Shown: positions 15,229 to 23,817 of the stretch, piece after piece
Position numbering within the stretch: position 1 is the first letter of the stretch
Layout of the letters: each line of letters starts with the position of its first letter
Assembly (NCBI RefSeq): GCF_022549775.1
Contig: NZ_JAKZGP010000053.1
Span: 1 to 33,806, forward strand
Reading direction: 5' to 3'
Source of the DNA: Belliella filtrata
GTDB taxonomy: Bacteria > Bacteroidota > Bacteroidia > Cytophagales > Cyclobacteriaceae
DNA length: 33,806 nucleotides
The notes under the pieces: model-generated
Database searches by the model: none
What the model was told of the DNA's origin: nothing
Seen by the model: the letters and a program-made list of their open reading frames with translations, nothing else
Translations under genes and position numbers: made by a program

Positions 15229-16596
15229 CTACAAATTCAACAACATCATCGCCACACCAAAATAGACGGCAAGACCAATCAAATCATTGGCCGTGGTGAT
15301 AAATGGTCCAGAGGCAATAGCAGGGTTAATACCAAACCTATTCAGCACTAAAGGAGTCACAGTTCCCATAAATGAAGCCAATAGCACTACACAAAACATG
15401 GCTAAACCTATGGTAAACCCAAATATAGCTTCGTGGCCGTAGATGAATTTGACTACCAAAAAGACAAAGGTTCCGAGAACCAACCCATTAAGCAAAGCTA
15501 TCAAAAAGCCCTTTACAAATCGCTGCCAAGGTGTATCATCAAATACTGATTTTGAAGCTAAGGATTGGACTACCAGGGAAGAAGATTGAATCCCTACATT
15601 ACCTCCCGTAGCTGCTACTAAAGGAATAAAAGAAGCCAAAGCTAAAACCTGACTTAATCCATCCTCAAAAAATCCGATGATTCTTGCACCCATCAAGCCC
15701 CCTATCACGCCTACTAAAAGCCAAGGTAAGCGAGCCTTAGAAATCCTAAAGATAGAATCAGACTCCTCCACGTCAGCAGAAATACCCGTCATGGCCTGCA
15801 TATCTTCTTCAGACTGCTCATGAATCACATCAAGAATATCATCTACTGTAATCCTTCCCAATAATTTATTTTTTGAATTCACTACCGGGATAGATTCCAA
15901 ATCATACTTTCTCATGATTTCTGCTACTTCTTCTTCATCTTGATGTGCTTGGACAGAAATCAATTCAGGCTCATAAATATCCGCAATCTTGGTGTCAGAA
16001 GCAGCTAAAATGATTTTTTTGAGAGAAACTCTTCCCAAAAGATGCTGCTTATTATCCACTACATAGATAGAGTATATCTTTTCGACCTTTTCGGCTTGCC
16101 GCCTTATTTCTTCAATGGTCTGTACTACATTCCAATTTTTGTTTGCCTTGATAAATTCCTTGGCCATCAAACCACCCGCACTGTCTTCATCATAGCGAAG
16201 CAAATCTAAGATGTGGGCTGATTTCTCTTTTTCTTGAAGATTGCTGATCACATCTTCACGTTCTCTTACCGTCAGGAGATTTAGGATATCTACCGCATCA
16301 TCCGAATCCATTTGGTCTATATATACTGCAAGCTCTGTAGCTTCCATTTCATAGATCACCTTGGTCAGAGAATCTTCATCTAGCTCGATCAAAATATCAG
16401 CAGCTACTTCAGCTTCAAGCAAGCGCAACACGTAAAGTGCCTCTTGCATATTGAGTTCGTCCAAAAGTGCGGCTATATCTGCTTCATTGACACCTTCGAG
16501 AGATTGCTTGATAAAATCATTTTCAGCCATCTCAATGGCCTCTCTCAAGCTTTCAAGGTATTCTTTTGATAATTCAAATAGTCTTATTGGTTCCAC
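15229..16596 (-). CDS. mgtE: Magnesium transporter MgtE
   Basis: MgtE is a magnesium channel gated by cytoplasmic Mg2+. The 455-residue protein shows the full layout: an N-terminal helical superhelix domain (about 30-135, with repeated LDEL and ATELAVYIDQM units), a pair of CBS domains (about 138-260, DLESIPVVNSKNKLLGRITVDDIL), and a C-terminal five-helix pore domain (from about 285). The pore domain contains AATGGNVGIQSSSLVVQSLA and TTANDLIGLAVYF, with the conserved Asp of the pore. The start is GTG at 16596, inside the end of rsmA; the two frames overlap by 13 bases, suggesting translational coupling. The next Met is at residue 23. Confidence 0.93.
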   Translation of the reverse strand: MEPIRLFELSKEYLESLREAIEMAENDFIKQSLEGVNEADIAALLDELNMQEALYVLRLLEAEVAADILIELDEDSLTKVIYEMEATELAVYIDQMDSDDAVDILNLLTVREREDVISNLQEKEKSAHILDLLRYDEDSAGGLMAKEFIKANKNWNVVQTIEEIRRQAEKVEKIYSIYVVDNKQHLLGRVSLKKIILAASDTKIADIYEPELISVQAHQDEEEVAEIMRKYDLESIPVVNSKNKLLGRITVDDILDVIHEQSEEDMQAMTGISADVEESDSIFRISKARLPWLLVGVIGGLMGARIIGFFEDGLSQVLALASFIPLVAATGGNVGIQSSSLVVQSLASKSVFDDTPWQRFVKGFLIALLNGLVLGTFVFLVVKFIYGHEAIFGFTIGLAMFCVVLLASFMGTVTPLVLNRFGINPAIASGPFITTANDLIGLAVYFGVAMMLLNL

Positions 16597-17366
16597 GACG
16601 ATTTAATTTTGTGGGTTAAATAAATAAAATCTTCCACACCCAGTTGTTCGGCTCGCTTATCCAAAATAGGATCTGCCTTAAATTCCTCTGACAGCCCCAT
16701 GCTTTTCAGCGCATTTCTTAGCGTTTTCCGACGAGTGCTAAATCCCTGTTTTACAGTTCTAAAAAAGAGCTTTTCATCACAATCTAATTTTTCTACTTGA
16801 TTTCTCCTCAGGCGTATCACACCTGAGTTGACTTTGGGAGGAGGATTAAAAACTCCCGGAGGTACAGTAAAAAGATACTCTATATCATAATATGCTTGTA
16901 ACAGCACAGAAAGTATGCCATAATCTTTATTCCCTTTTGGAGAAGCAATACGTTCTGCAACTTCTTTTTGTAGCATACATACCACTTCAGTCACCTGATC
17001 CTTTTCTTGAAGTACCTTAAAGAAAATCTGAGTAGAAATATTGTAGGGAAAGTTTCCTGCCACAGCATATTTACCTCCCATCACTGGTCTAAAGTCCTCC
17101 TTCAAATAATCTCCATCAATGATTCTATCACCCAAGTGAGGATATTTTTGTTGTAAGTAGGCTATGGACTCCTTATCAATATCTACAAGGTAAAGATCCC
17201 AATTTTCGACCAATAAAAAATCAGTCAAAACCCCCATACCAGGCCCGATTTCAAGGACTTTATTTACCCCTTGGTGACCTGTTACAGCCTTGGCTATTTT
17301 TTCAGCTATGCCCAAGTCCTTGAGAAAATGCTGACCAAGGTGTTTCTTTGGTTTGACCTTTTCCAT
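16584..17366 (-). CDS. rsmA: 16S rRNA adenine(1518/1519) dimethyltransferase
   Basis: RsmA (KsgA) uses S-adenosylmethionine to dimethylate two adjacent adenines near the 3' end of 16S rRNA, late in small-subunit assembly. The 260-residue protein has KKHLGQHFL at the N-terminus, the SAM-binding EIGPGMG at 39-45, and the catalytic NFPYNIS at 105-111, where most homologues have NLPYNIS. The C-terminal domain (FSTRRKTLRNALK) is normal. Its last codons overlap the start of mgtE by 13 bases. On the minus strand a -7 element is found 37 bases upstream. Confidence 0.96.
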   Translation of the reverse strand: MEKVKPKKHLGQHFLKDLGIAEKIAKAVTGHQGVNKVLEIGPGMGVLTDFLLVENWDLYLVDIDKESIAYLQQKYPHLGDRIIDGDYLKEDFRPVMGGKYAVAGNFPYNISTQIFFKVLQEKDQVTEVVCMLQKEVAERIASPKGNKDYGILSVLLQAYYDIEYLFTVPPGVFNPPPKVNSGVIRLRRNQVEKLDCDEKLFFRTVKQGFSTRRKTLRNALKSMGLSEEFKADPILDKRAEQLGVEDFIYLTHKIKSSWNQ

Positions 17367-17402
17367 ACGATTACTCTAATTTTTTTGTCTAAATTGCAGT
17401 TC

Positions 17403-17410
17403 CAAAAATA
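17403..17410 (-). promoter_or_regulatory. -7 element for rsmA-mgtE
   Basis: On the minus strand TATTTTTG fits TAnnTTTG and lies 37 bases before the rsmA ATG. No clear -33 element is found at the expected distance. Confidence 0.38.
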
Positions 17411-17510
17411 AGACAATAATCATTAAGGTCTAAATTATTTAAAAAACGTTCGGTGGCAAGCTGATCGAATTTATAGTTTATTGTATATAATAAAAGCATA
17501 GACAAAACTG

Positions 17511-18536
17511 ATGAATCAGAGAAAACAAAAACCAGTCATTGGAATAAGTATAGGAGATATCAATGGAATTGGTGCTGAAGTCACCATGAAAGCTTTGGCT
17601 GACAACAGGCTACAGCGGCTTATTACCCCTGTGATCTATGCCCACGGAAAAGCAATCACATTCTATCGGAAGCAATTAGAAATGGATGATTTTAATTTCA
17701 TGCAAATCCGATCAATCGATGAAATTCATCACAAAAAAGTAAACCTCATCAATGTAGTCGAAGATAGCCCTGAAGTAATACCAGGCGTAGAGACACAGGA
17801 AGCAGGTAAGTTGGCACTTGCTGCCCTCGATCATGCTATCGCAGACCTCAAAGCTTCAAAAATTGACGCCTTGGTCACAGCTCCACTTAATAAAAACAAC
17901 ATCAATTCCGAACAATTAAAATTTGTAGGACATACAGAATACCTTACTGAGGCTTTTGACGTCAAGGAGAGCTTGATGTTCCTTGTGGCTGAAGACCTCA
18001 GGGTTGGTGTGGTTACAGGCCATATACCATTGAAAGATGTATCAAAAAACATCACGGCGGAGAACATTAAGAAAAAGATTAACTTGATGCAAAAATCACT
18101 CAAAGATGATTTTGGTATACTAAAGCCAAAAATTGCTGTATTGGGGCTAAATCCTCACGCAGGAGAAGATGGCTTATTGGGAAGTGAAGAAATCGAGATA
18201 ATCACTCCAGCAATTCGCTCATTTAAAGAAAAAGGTGATTTGGTCTTTGGCCCATATTCTGCAGATGGCTTTTTTGGAATGCTTCATCAGAAAAAATTCG
18301 ATGCTGTATTAGCCATGTATCATGATCAAGGATTGATTCCATTCAAATCCATGGCTTTCGAAACAGGTGTGAATTTCACAGCAGGCCTTCCAATAGTTCG
18401 TACCTCACCTGACCACGGCACAGCTTATAATATTGCTGGAAAAAATATTGCAGATGAAGGCTCTATGAAATCAGCAATTTTCCAAGCCTACGATGTTCTC
18501 AAAAATAGAGGGAATTGGGAAGATGAGGATGAATAA
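17511..18536 (+). CDS. pdxA: 4-hydroxythreonine-4-phosphate dehydrogenase
   Basis: PdxA oxidises 4-phosphohydroxy-L-threonine with NAD in the DXP-dependent route to pyridoxal 5'-phosphate. The 341-residue protein has the N-terminal IGISIGDINGIGAEV, the motif GHTEYL, and three histidines at 141/171, 216 (LNPHAGEDG) and 271 (MYHDQGLIPFK). His 171, 216 and 271 match the metal ligands of the E. coli enzyme with a constant offset of five. The gene is divergent from rsmA and precedes DUF177-rpmF on the same strand with a 150-base gap. Confidence 0.94.
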   Translation: MNQRKQKPVIGISIGDINGIGAEVTMKALADNRLQRLITPVIYAHGKAITFYRKQLEMDDFNFMQIRSIDEIHHKKVNLINVVEDSPEVIPGVETQEAGKLALAALDHAIADLKASKIDALVTAPLNKNNINSEQLKFVGHTEYLTEAFDVKESLMFLVAEDLRVGVVTGHIPLKDVSKNITAENIKKKINLMQKSLKDDFGILKPKIAVLGLNPHAGEDGLLGSEEIEIITPAIRSFKEKGDLVFGPYSADGFFGMLHQKKFDAVLAMYHDQGLIPFKSMAFETGVNFTAGLPIVRTSPDHGTAYNIAGKNIADEGSMKSAIFQAYDVLKNRGNWEDEDE

Positions 18537-18656
18537 ATGCTGCTTGTGAAAAAACAAAAAATCAAAAAAAACACTGATTTCTAATTCAAAACAATAATAT
18601 ATCAAAATACCGTAAAATTATTTCCAACCAAATTTTATTTTTCTAAATGGAATCTC

Positions 18657-18683
18657 TAAATTTGCGGTCTTGAAATAAGGAGG
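18657..18683 (+). promoter_or_regulatory. -7 element and strong Shine-Dalgarno site of DUF177-rpmF
   Basis: TAAATTTG at 18657-18664 fits the -7 consensus, while the -33 region is only T-rich. AGGAGG at 18678-18683 lies five bases before the ATG, a full anti-SD match. This is unusual in Bacteroidota, which mostly start translation without such sites. Confidence 0.5.
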
Positions 18684-18688
18684 GCTAG

Positions 18689-19255
18689 ATGAAATTCTTA
18701 AAAAACTATAGTATAGATGTCATCAAACTCAAGGAAGGAAAGCATGAATTCACCTTCCCTGTGGATGGAGAGTTTTTCAGTCACTTCGAAATTCAAGATT
18801 TCCTAAAAGATGGAAATTTAAATGCTACTGTAGAAATCAACAAGCTCACTTCTCTAATGGAAGCTAAGTTCCAGATTTCTGGTACTGTCAAACTTATCTG
18901 TGATAGAAGTCTTGAGGAGTTTGATCATGAACTCACCACGACCGAAAAGGTCATCTATAAATACGGCCTAGAGGAGGCTGAGATTACAGAAGATGTTTTC
19001 ATGATCACTCGTGACACGCCAAGCATACAGCTAGCACAATTGATATATGAATTTATTCTACTAGCCTTACCCGCTAAGAAAATTCATCCAGACTACGTAG
19101 AAGAAATGGATGATGAAGACTTTGAAGGAGAAGGAGAGTTGGTATATTATGATGATGGAGAGGCTGAAGAAGAGACTGAAAATGAATCTTCAGAAGAAAA
19201 ACCATCAGAAAAAAATGATCCCCGATGGGACATATTAAAAAAGTTAAAGAAATAA
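18689..19255 (+). CDS. DUF177 (YceD family) protein
   Basis: The 188-residue protein belongs to the YceD/DUF177 family, almost always encoded just before rpmF, as here. The family is linked to 23S rRNA processing or large-subunit assembly in plants and bacteria, but its exact action is unsettled. Visible features are VKLICDRSLEEFDHEL in the middle, where a second cysteine pair often sits in other members, the segment ITRDTPSIQLAQLIYEFILLALPAKKIHP, and a very acidic C-terminal tail (about 145-180). The start has an unusually strong Shine-Dalgarno site. Confidence 0.88.
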   Translation: MKFLKNYSIDVIKLKEGKHEFTFPVDGEFFSHFEIQDFLKDGNLNATVEINKLTSLMEAKFQISGTVKLICDRSLEEFDHELTTTEKVIYKYGLEEAEITEDVFMITRDTPSIQLAQLIYEFILLALPAKKIHPDYVEEMDDEDFEGEGELVYYDDGEAEEETENESSEEKPSEKNDPRWDILKKLKK

Positions 19256-19279
19256 GATTAATCTAAAAATTGTATAGAG

Positions 19280-19471
19280 ATGGCGCATCCTAAACGAAAA
19301 ATTTCGAAAACCAGAAGAGACAAGAGAAGAACTCATTATAAGTTAACTGCTCCTTCAATGGCTCAATGTCCTACTACAGGAGAATTTCACTTACCTCACA
19401 GAGCGTTTTGGCTTGATGGTAAACTGTACTACAAAGGACAGGTTATCATGGAAAAAGAAGTTCTTGCTTAA
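19280..19471 (+). CDS. rpmF: 50S ribosomal protein L32
   Basis: L32 is a small protein of the large ribosomal subunit. The 63-residue product starts [20 protein letters not shown], then [20 protein letters not shown]. Only one cysteine (Cys 30) remains, so this is the zinc-independent C-minus form. It lies 24 bases after DUF177 and ends the transcription unit at a terminator. Confidence 0.96.
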   Translation: MAHPKRKISKTRRDKRRTHYKLTAPSMAQCPTTGEFHLPHRAFWLDGKLYYKGQVIMEKEVLA

Positions 19472-19500
19472 CAAAACACAAACAAAAGGCCTTTTAATTG

Positions 19501-19540
19501 AAAATCCATCTCAATACTTTGGGATGGATTTTTATTTTTA
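19501..19540 (+). terminator. Intrinsic terminator after rpmF
   Basis: AAATCCATC (19502-19510) pairs with GATGGATTT (19523-19531), followed by a T-rich tail. It separates rpmF from the fabH unit. Confidence 0.82.
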
Positions 19541-19604
19541 GCCTCGGTTTTATCCTTAATATTCTCCAAAAGAACGACATAATACTACCCAAAAAGGAAA
19601 AATC

Positions 19605-19636
19605 TTTGGTGGTACAGGACATTTTAAATATTTTTG
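19605..19636 (+). promoter_or_regulatory. Bacteroidota-type promoter of the fabH-efp-accB-accC unit
   Basis: TTTG at 19605-19608 is followed after 20 bases by TATTTTTG at 19629-19636, a complete match. Transcription would start near 19643, leaving a leader of about 110 bases that contains a long hairpin. Confidence 0.65.
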
Positions 19637-19696
19637 AAGCCTCAATAAAGCACTTAGAGATCAAAGTTTCTTGAAAATAAACCTTATCTCTTTGTC

Positions 19697-19738
19697 AGTC
19701 AAAGGATTTAGCGCTAAAATGCGCTTTAACTTTTGACT
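19697..19738 (+). promoter_or_regulatory. Long imperfect hairpin in the fabH leader
   Basis: Two 18-base arms (19697-19714 and 19721-19738) pair around a 6-base loop. The outer part AGTCAAAGG/CTTTTGACT and inner part AGCGC/GCGCT are fully paired (one G-U), with mismatches only in the middle. It ends 16 bases before the fabH ATG and has no T run, so it is not a terminator. It may be an operator for a fatty-acid regulator or an RNA element that controls translation. Confidence 0.45.
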
Positions 19739-19754
19739 AATTAAATTAAACTTG

Positions 19755-20753
19755 ATGAAAAAAACCAGAGCAGTAATTACCGGAGTTCAAGGCTGGGTAC
19801 CAGAATACGTACTGACCAATCAAGAACTAGAAACCATGGTGGACACAAATGATGAATGGATTGTGTCTCGTACAGGTATCAAAGAAAGAAGGATTCTCAA
19901 AGGAGAAAACCAAGGCACCTCAGTCATCGGATCAGAGGCAGTAAAAGGTCTCTTAAAAAAGACTAACACAGCTCCAGAAGACATTGACTTGATTATATGT
20001 GCTACAGTGACTCCAGACATGCCTTTCCCGGCTACTGCCAATATCATCGCAGACAATGTAGGGGCAAAAAACAGTTGGAGTTTTGATGTTTCAGCTGCAT
20101 GTTCTGGATTTTTATATGCCCTTACTATGGGAAGTCAATTCATAGAAACTGGGATGTACAAAAAAGTGATCATTGTCGGGGCAGATAAGATGTCTTCGAT
20201 CATTGATTACCAAGACAGAGCCACTTGTATTATTTTTGGTGATGGTGGTGGTGCTGTTCTTTTAGAATCCACAACAGAGGAAGTTGGTATCATGGATAGC
20301 ATACTCCATGCAGATGGATCAGGAGCACCATTTTTGCACATGAAAGCAGGAGGAAGTAGAAAGCCCGCCACTCATGAATCTGTTGACGCAAGAGAGCATT
20401 TCGCTTTCCAAGAAGGCTCGACTGTATTCAAATTCGCTGTAACCAATATGGCTGAGGTTAGTGCCAAAATCATGGAGAAAAATGGTTTGACACCCGACGA
20501 TGTAGCATGGCTAGTACCTCATCAAGCCAATAAGAGAATCATCGACGCTACTGCAAATAGAATGGGTGTAGGTCCAGAAAAGGTGATGATGAACATAGAA
20601 AAATATGGCAACACCACAGCTGGCACTTTGCCACTTTGCCTATGGGACTATGAAAGCCAACTAAAAAAAGGAGACAACATCATTTTAGCAGCTTTTGGTG
20701 GTGGATTCACCTGGGGATCTATTTACCTCAAGTGGGGCTATGATTCGAAATAA
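19755..20753 (+). CDS. fabH: 3-oxoacyl-[ACP] synthase III (KAS III)
   Basis: FabH starts fatty-acid synthesis by condensing an acyl-CoA primer with malonyl-ACP. The start is the ATG at 19755, giving 332 residues; the preceding TTG codon at 19752 is ignored. The catalytic triad is complete: Cys 116 (DVSAACSGF), His 256 (VPHQAN) and Asn 286 (YGNTTAG). It leads a run of same-strand genes fabH-efp-accB-accC. plsX, which often sits between rpmF and fabH, is absent. Bacteroidota FabH enzymes commonly accept branched primers, but this cannot be read from the sequence. Confidence 0.95.
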   Translation: MKKTRAVITGVQGWVPEYVLTNQELETMVDTNDEWIVSRTGIKERRILKGENQGTSVIGSEAVKGLLKKTNTAPEDIDLIICATVTPDMPFPATANIIADNVGAKNSWSFDVSAACSGFLYALTMGSQFIETGMYKKVIIVGADKMSSIIDYQDRATCIIFGDGGGAVLLESTTEEVGIMDSILHADGSGAPFLHMKAGGSRKPATHESVDAREHFAFQEGSTVFKFAVTNMAEVSAKIMEKNGLTPDDVAWLVPHQANKRIIDATANRMGVGPEKVMMNIEKYGNTTAGTLPLCLWDYESQLKKGDNIILAAFGGGFTWGSIYLKWGYDSK

Positions 20754-20779
20754 TAAAGAAACAATATAACTAAATAATA

Positions 20780-21343
20780 ATGGCGAGTACTGCAGATTTC
20801 AAAAATGGAATGTGCCTGGAATTCAACAATGATATCTATACCATCGTAGAATTTCAGCATGTAAAACCTGGTAAAGGCGCGGCCTTTGTCAGAACCAAGT
20901 TAAAGGGTTTGACGAGTGGAAAAGTTCTTGACAAAACTTTCAACTCAGGAGAAAAAGTAACTACCGCTAGAGTAGAAAAAAGACCTCATCAATATTTGTA
21001 CGCTGATGATATGGGACTTCACTTCATGGATACAGAAACTTTTGAGCAAGTCAGAATAGAAGAAAAGCTCATCGAAAGAGCTAACTTGATGAAAGAAGGT
21101 CAAATGGTAGATGTGCTCGTACACGCAGAGACAGAAACTCCTCTAACTGTGGAACTTCCTCCTTTTGTAGAATTGATGATCACTTATACAGAGCCTGGCA
21201 TCAAAGGCGACACAGCTACCAATGCATTGAAGCCTGCTACAGTCGAAACTGGTGCTACCGTGATGGTTCCGCTTTTTGTAGAGCAAGATATCATGATCAA
21301 AGTAGATACGCGTGATGGATCTTACTCTGAAAGAGTAAAATAA
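20780..21343 (+). CDS. efp: Translation elongation factor P
   Basis: EF-P binds between the P and E sites and relieves ribosome stalling at consecutive prolines. The 187-residue protein has the normal three-domain length. The loop tip is VKPGKGAAF with Lys 32 at the position that is modified in E. coli. Its neighbours fabH and accB are fatty-acid genes; accB encodes a Pro/Ala-rich linker, so EF-P could help its translation, which is only a suggestion. No EpmA or EpmB modification gene is in this window. Confidence 0.96.
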   Translation: MASTADFKNGMCLEFNNDIYTIVEFQHVKPGKGAAFVRTKLKGLTSGKVLDKTFNSGEKVTTARVEKRPHQYLYADDMGLHFMDTETFEQVRIEEKLIERANLMKEGQMVDVLVHAETETPLTVELPPFVELMITYTEPGIKGDTATNALKPATVETGATVMVPLFVEQDIMIKVDTRDGSYSERVK

Positions 21344-21446
21344 TTTCTAAAATCTGTGCGATTTAGCTAAATTACACAACATTGTTATTTATTTAACCCA
21401 AACAAAACTATAAGCAGCTTAGCTGATTATTGAAACTTTACTAATT

Positions 21447-21914
21447 ATGAAAGCAAAAGAGATACAAGACCTGATAGATTTTATTTCAAACTCTGGATTG
21501 GCAGAGGTGAAAATTGAAACTGAAGAATTCAAACTTTCTATTAAGAAAAATTCAGAAGCACAATACATTGCAGCTCCTACACCTGCACCAGCACCTGCAC
21601 CAGCACCTGCCGCTGCGGCTCCTACTACTCCAGCAGCTCCTGCTGCACCAGCTTCAGAAGATACTTCAAAATATATCGAGATCAAGTCACCAATGATCGG
21701 AACTTTCTACAAAACTCCAAACCCTGACTCTCCAGCCTTTGTAAATGTAGGTGATTCTGTAAGCTCAGGACAGACTGTTTGTATTATCGAAGCAATGAAG
21801 CTTTTTAATGAAATTGAATCTGAAGTATCTGGAAAAATCGTTAAAATCTTAGTTGAAAATGCGTCTCCAGTAGAATATGATCAGCCATTATTTTTGGTAG
21901 ATCCAGCAGGTTAA
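21447..21914 (+). CDS. accB: Acetyl-CoA carboxylase biotin carboxyl carrier protein
   Basis: AccB carries the biotin that shuttles CO2 from biotin carboxylase to the carboxyltransferase in the first step of fatty-acid synthesis. The 155-residue protein has an N-terminal helical segment, a Pro/Ala linker at about 42-69, and a C-terminal biotinyl domain (80-155) with Lys 118 in [11 protein letters not shown] as the biotin site. It lies 29 bases before accC, with which it is surely co-transcribed. The 103-base gap before it contains two small palindromes (21361-21372 and 21415-21425) but no consensus promoter. Confidence 0.96.
   Translation: MKAKEIQDLIDFISNSGLAEVKIETEEFKLSIKKNSEAQYIAAPTPAPAPAPAPAAAAPTTPAAPAAPASEDTSKYIEIKSPMIGTFYKTPNPDSPAFVNVGDSVSSGQTVCIIEAMKLFNEIESEVSGKIVKILVENASPVEYDQPLFLVDPAG
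21581..21610 (+). repeat. accB: 12-base tandem repeat encoding the AccB Pro/Ala linker
   Basis: ACCTGCACCAGC is present twice and a half in a row, encoding PAPA units of the flexible linker. Copy number may vary between strains. Confidence 0.75.
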
Positions 21915-21943
21915 TTTCACATTATTTACCAAACCCAAAGATT

Positions 21944-23293
21944 GTGTTTAAAAAGATACTTATAGCCAATAGAGGAGAGATTGCACTCAGAGTGATCCGT
22001 ACTTGTAAAGAGATGGGAATCAAGACTGTGGCAGTATACTCCACAGCAGACAAGGATAGCTTACACGTTCGGTTTGCAGATGAGGCAGTCTGTATAGGTC
22101 CTGCCCCAAGTAGAGAGTCCTATCTGAACATTCCAAGAATCATCGCTGCAGCAGAAATCACCAATGCAGACGCTATACATCCTGGATATGGATTTTTGTC
22201 AGAGAATGCGGAATTTTCCAGAATCTGTGAAGAGTACAAGATCAAATTCATCGGTGCAAGCCCAGAAATGATCAATAAAATGGGCGACAAAGCTACGGCT
22301 AAAGCTACCATGAAAGAGGCGGGAGTTCCAACTATTCCAGGTTCTGAAGGACTATTGGAATCCATAGAGCAAGGCATCAAAATAGCCAATGAAATGGGCT
22401 ACCCTGTTATCCTAAAAGCAACAGCTGGTGGCGGAGGAAGAGGTATGCGTATCGTCAAGCAAGAAAGTGAATTCAAGAAAGCTTGGGATGATGCGCGCCA
22501 AGAATCTGGTGCTGCTTTTGGAAATGATGGATTGTACCTAGAGAAATTCGTAGAAGAACCAAGGCATATTGAAATCCAAGTAGTTGGTGACAGCAATGGT
22601 AGAGCTTGCCATCTGTCTGAAAGGGATTGTTCTATTCAAAGAAGGCATCAAAAATTAGTAGAAGAAACGCCTTCCCCATTCATTACAGACGAACTCCGAG
22701 AAGCTATGGGAAATGCAGCGATCAAAGGAGCAGAAGCTATTGGATATGAAGGAGCGGGTACTATCGAGTTTCTAGTCGATAAGCACAGGAACTTCTACTT
22801 CATGGAAATGAATACTAGGATTCAAGTTGAGCACCCTATCACTGAAGAGGTAACGGATTTTGACTTGATCAAAGAACAAATCAAAGTAGCAGCTGGTGAA
22901 AAAATTTCAGGTAAAAACTATTATCCAAAGCTCTATGCAATGGAATGTAGAATCAATGCCGAAGATCCCGCTAATGGATTCAGACCTAGTCCTGGAAAAA
23001 TCGTCAACCTTCACTTGCCAGGTGGGCGTGGTGTAAGGATCGATAGCCATGTATATGCAGGATATGTTATCCCACCAAACTACGATTCCATGATTGCTAA
23101 GCTTATCGTGAGTGGTCAATCAAGAGAAGAAGTAATTGTGAGGATGAAGAGGGCTTTAGAAGAGTTTGTGATCGATGGTATCAAAACTACAATACCTTTC
23201 CATATTGCGCTTCTAGAAAATGAGCAGTTCAAGCAGGGTGATTTTACCACCAAATTCCTTGAAACATTTGATTTTTCAGTAATCAAAAAATAA
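21944..23293 (+). CDS. accC: Acetyl-CoA carboxylase biotin carboxylase subunit
   Basis: AccC uses ATP and bicarbonate to carboxylate the biotin on AccB. The 449-residue protein begins [20 protein letters not shown], exactly the family start, from a GTG codon at 21944. The ATP-grasp glycine loop is [12 protein letters not shown]. The catalytic region includes [11 protein letters not shown] and [15 protein letters not shown]. The GTG start in place of ATG may hold its output down relative to AccB. It is the last gene of the unit and ends at a perfect terminator. AccA and AccD are encoded elsewhere. Confidence 0.97.
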   Translation: MFKKILIANRGEIALRVIRTCKEMGIKTVAVYSTADKDSLHVRFADEAVCIGPAPSRESYLNIPRIIAAAEITNADAIHPGYGFLSENAEFSRICEEYKIKFIGASPEMINKMGDKATAKATMKEAGVPTIPGSEGLLESIEQGIKIANEMGYPVILKATAGGGGRGMRIVKQESEFKKAWDDARQESGAAFGNDGLYLEKFVEEPRHIEIQVVGDSNGRACHLSERDCSIQRRHQKLVEETPSPFITDELREAMGNAAIKGAEAIGYEGAGTIEFLVDKHRNFYFMEMNTRIQVEHPITEEVTDFDLIKEQIKVAAGEKISGKNYYPKLYAMECRINAEDPANGFRPSPGKIVNLHLPGGRGVRIDSHVYAGYVIPPNYDSMIAKLIVSGQSREEVIVRMKRALEEFVIDGIKTTIPFHIALLENEQFKQGDFTTKFLETFDFSVIKK

Positions 23294-23310
23294 GCTGATT
23301 TTCAAATTCT

Positions 23311-23342
23311 TCAAAAAAGACTGCTAAAGCAGTCTTTTTTGA
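23311..23342 (+). terminator. Intrinsic terminator after accC
   Basis: TCAAAAAAGACTGC and GCAGTCTTTTTTGA form a perfect 14-bp stem around TAAA, which includes the T run. Confidence 0.9.
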
Positions 23343-23441
23343 TTTAAGCTTGTATTTTACCAATTGAGATTCAATGTCGTTTAGTTTAGACCTGTCAGGT
23401 CTTCTCATGATTTAAGCACATACTTTACCATTTGGCAATCA
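23340..23441. repeat. Direct repeat flanking a palindrome, upstream of the hemoglobin gene
   Basis: A segment of about 34 bases starting TGATTTAAGC at 23340 recurs imperfectly at 23408 (about 26 of 34 positions the same, ending TTTACCA...TTG). Between them lies AGACCTG-T-CAGGTCT (23383-23397), a perfect palindrome. The second copy ends just before the hemoglobin ATG and may hold its promoter. Confidence 0.5.
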
Positions 23442-23445
23442 TAAC

Positions 23446-23817
23446 ATGTACGAATTCCAAACTATATATCAATCCATTGGAGAAGCCAAGATTAAGGAAT
23501 TAGCACAACTTTTCTATCAAAAAGTAAAAGAGACACCTGCACTTCTGGAACTCTACCCAGAAGATTTGGCTCCAGCAGAGGATCGGCTGTACCTTTTTCT
23601 ATTACAAGTATTCGGTGGGCCACAGACCTATTCTGAGCAGCGAGGACATCCTATGCTTCGCAAAAGACATTTTCAATGGACTATTGATGGTAGCATGAGA
23701 AACACATGGCTAAACTGTATGTTTGCAGCCATGGATCAAATCGAGATGGATCAAAACACAAGAGAAGCCATGATGAAATACTTCGTGCAAGTAGCAAACC
23801 ATATGGTCAACCAATGA
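23446..23817 (+). CDS. Truncated hemoglobin, group II (GlbO type)
   Basis: The 123-residue protein is a 2-on-2 globin that binds heme and O2 or NO. Group II markers are present: Tyr 24 at B10 (LFYQKV), FGGPQTYSEQRGHPMLRKRH with His 75 as the proximal heme ligand, and Trp 88 at G8 (RNTWLNCM). It has no export signal. Its stop codon overlaps the start of the acyltransferase gene (ATGA), so the two are co-translated. Suggested family roles are NO or peroxide defence and oxygen handling; which applies here cannot be told. Confidence 0.9.
   Translation: MYEFQTIYQSIGEAKIKELAQLFYQKVKETPALLELYPEDLAPAEDRLYLFLLQVFGGPQTYSEQRGHPMLRKRHFQWTIDGSMRNTWLNCMFAAMDQIEMDQNTREAMMKYFVQVANHMVNQ

Noticed and set aside
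23706-23813. N-terminal extension of the acyltransferase into the hemoglobin gene
   Set aside because: The sequence is polar, unlike the family, and is the second frame of the hemoglobin gene. The ATGA overlap gives a natural start at 23814.
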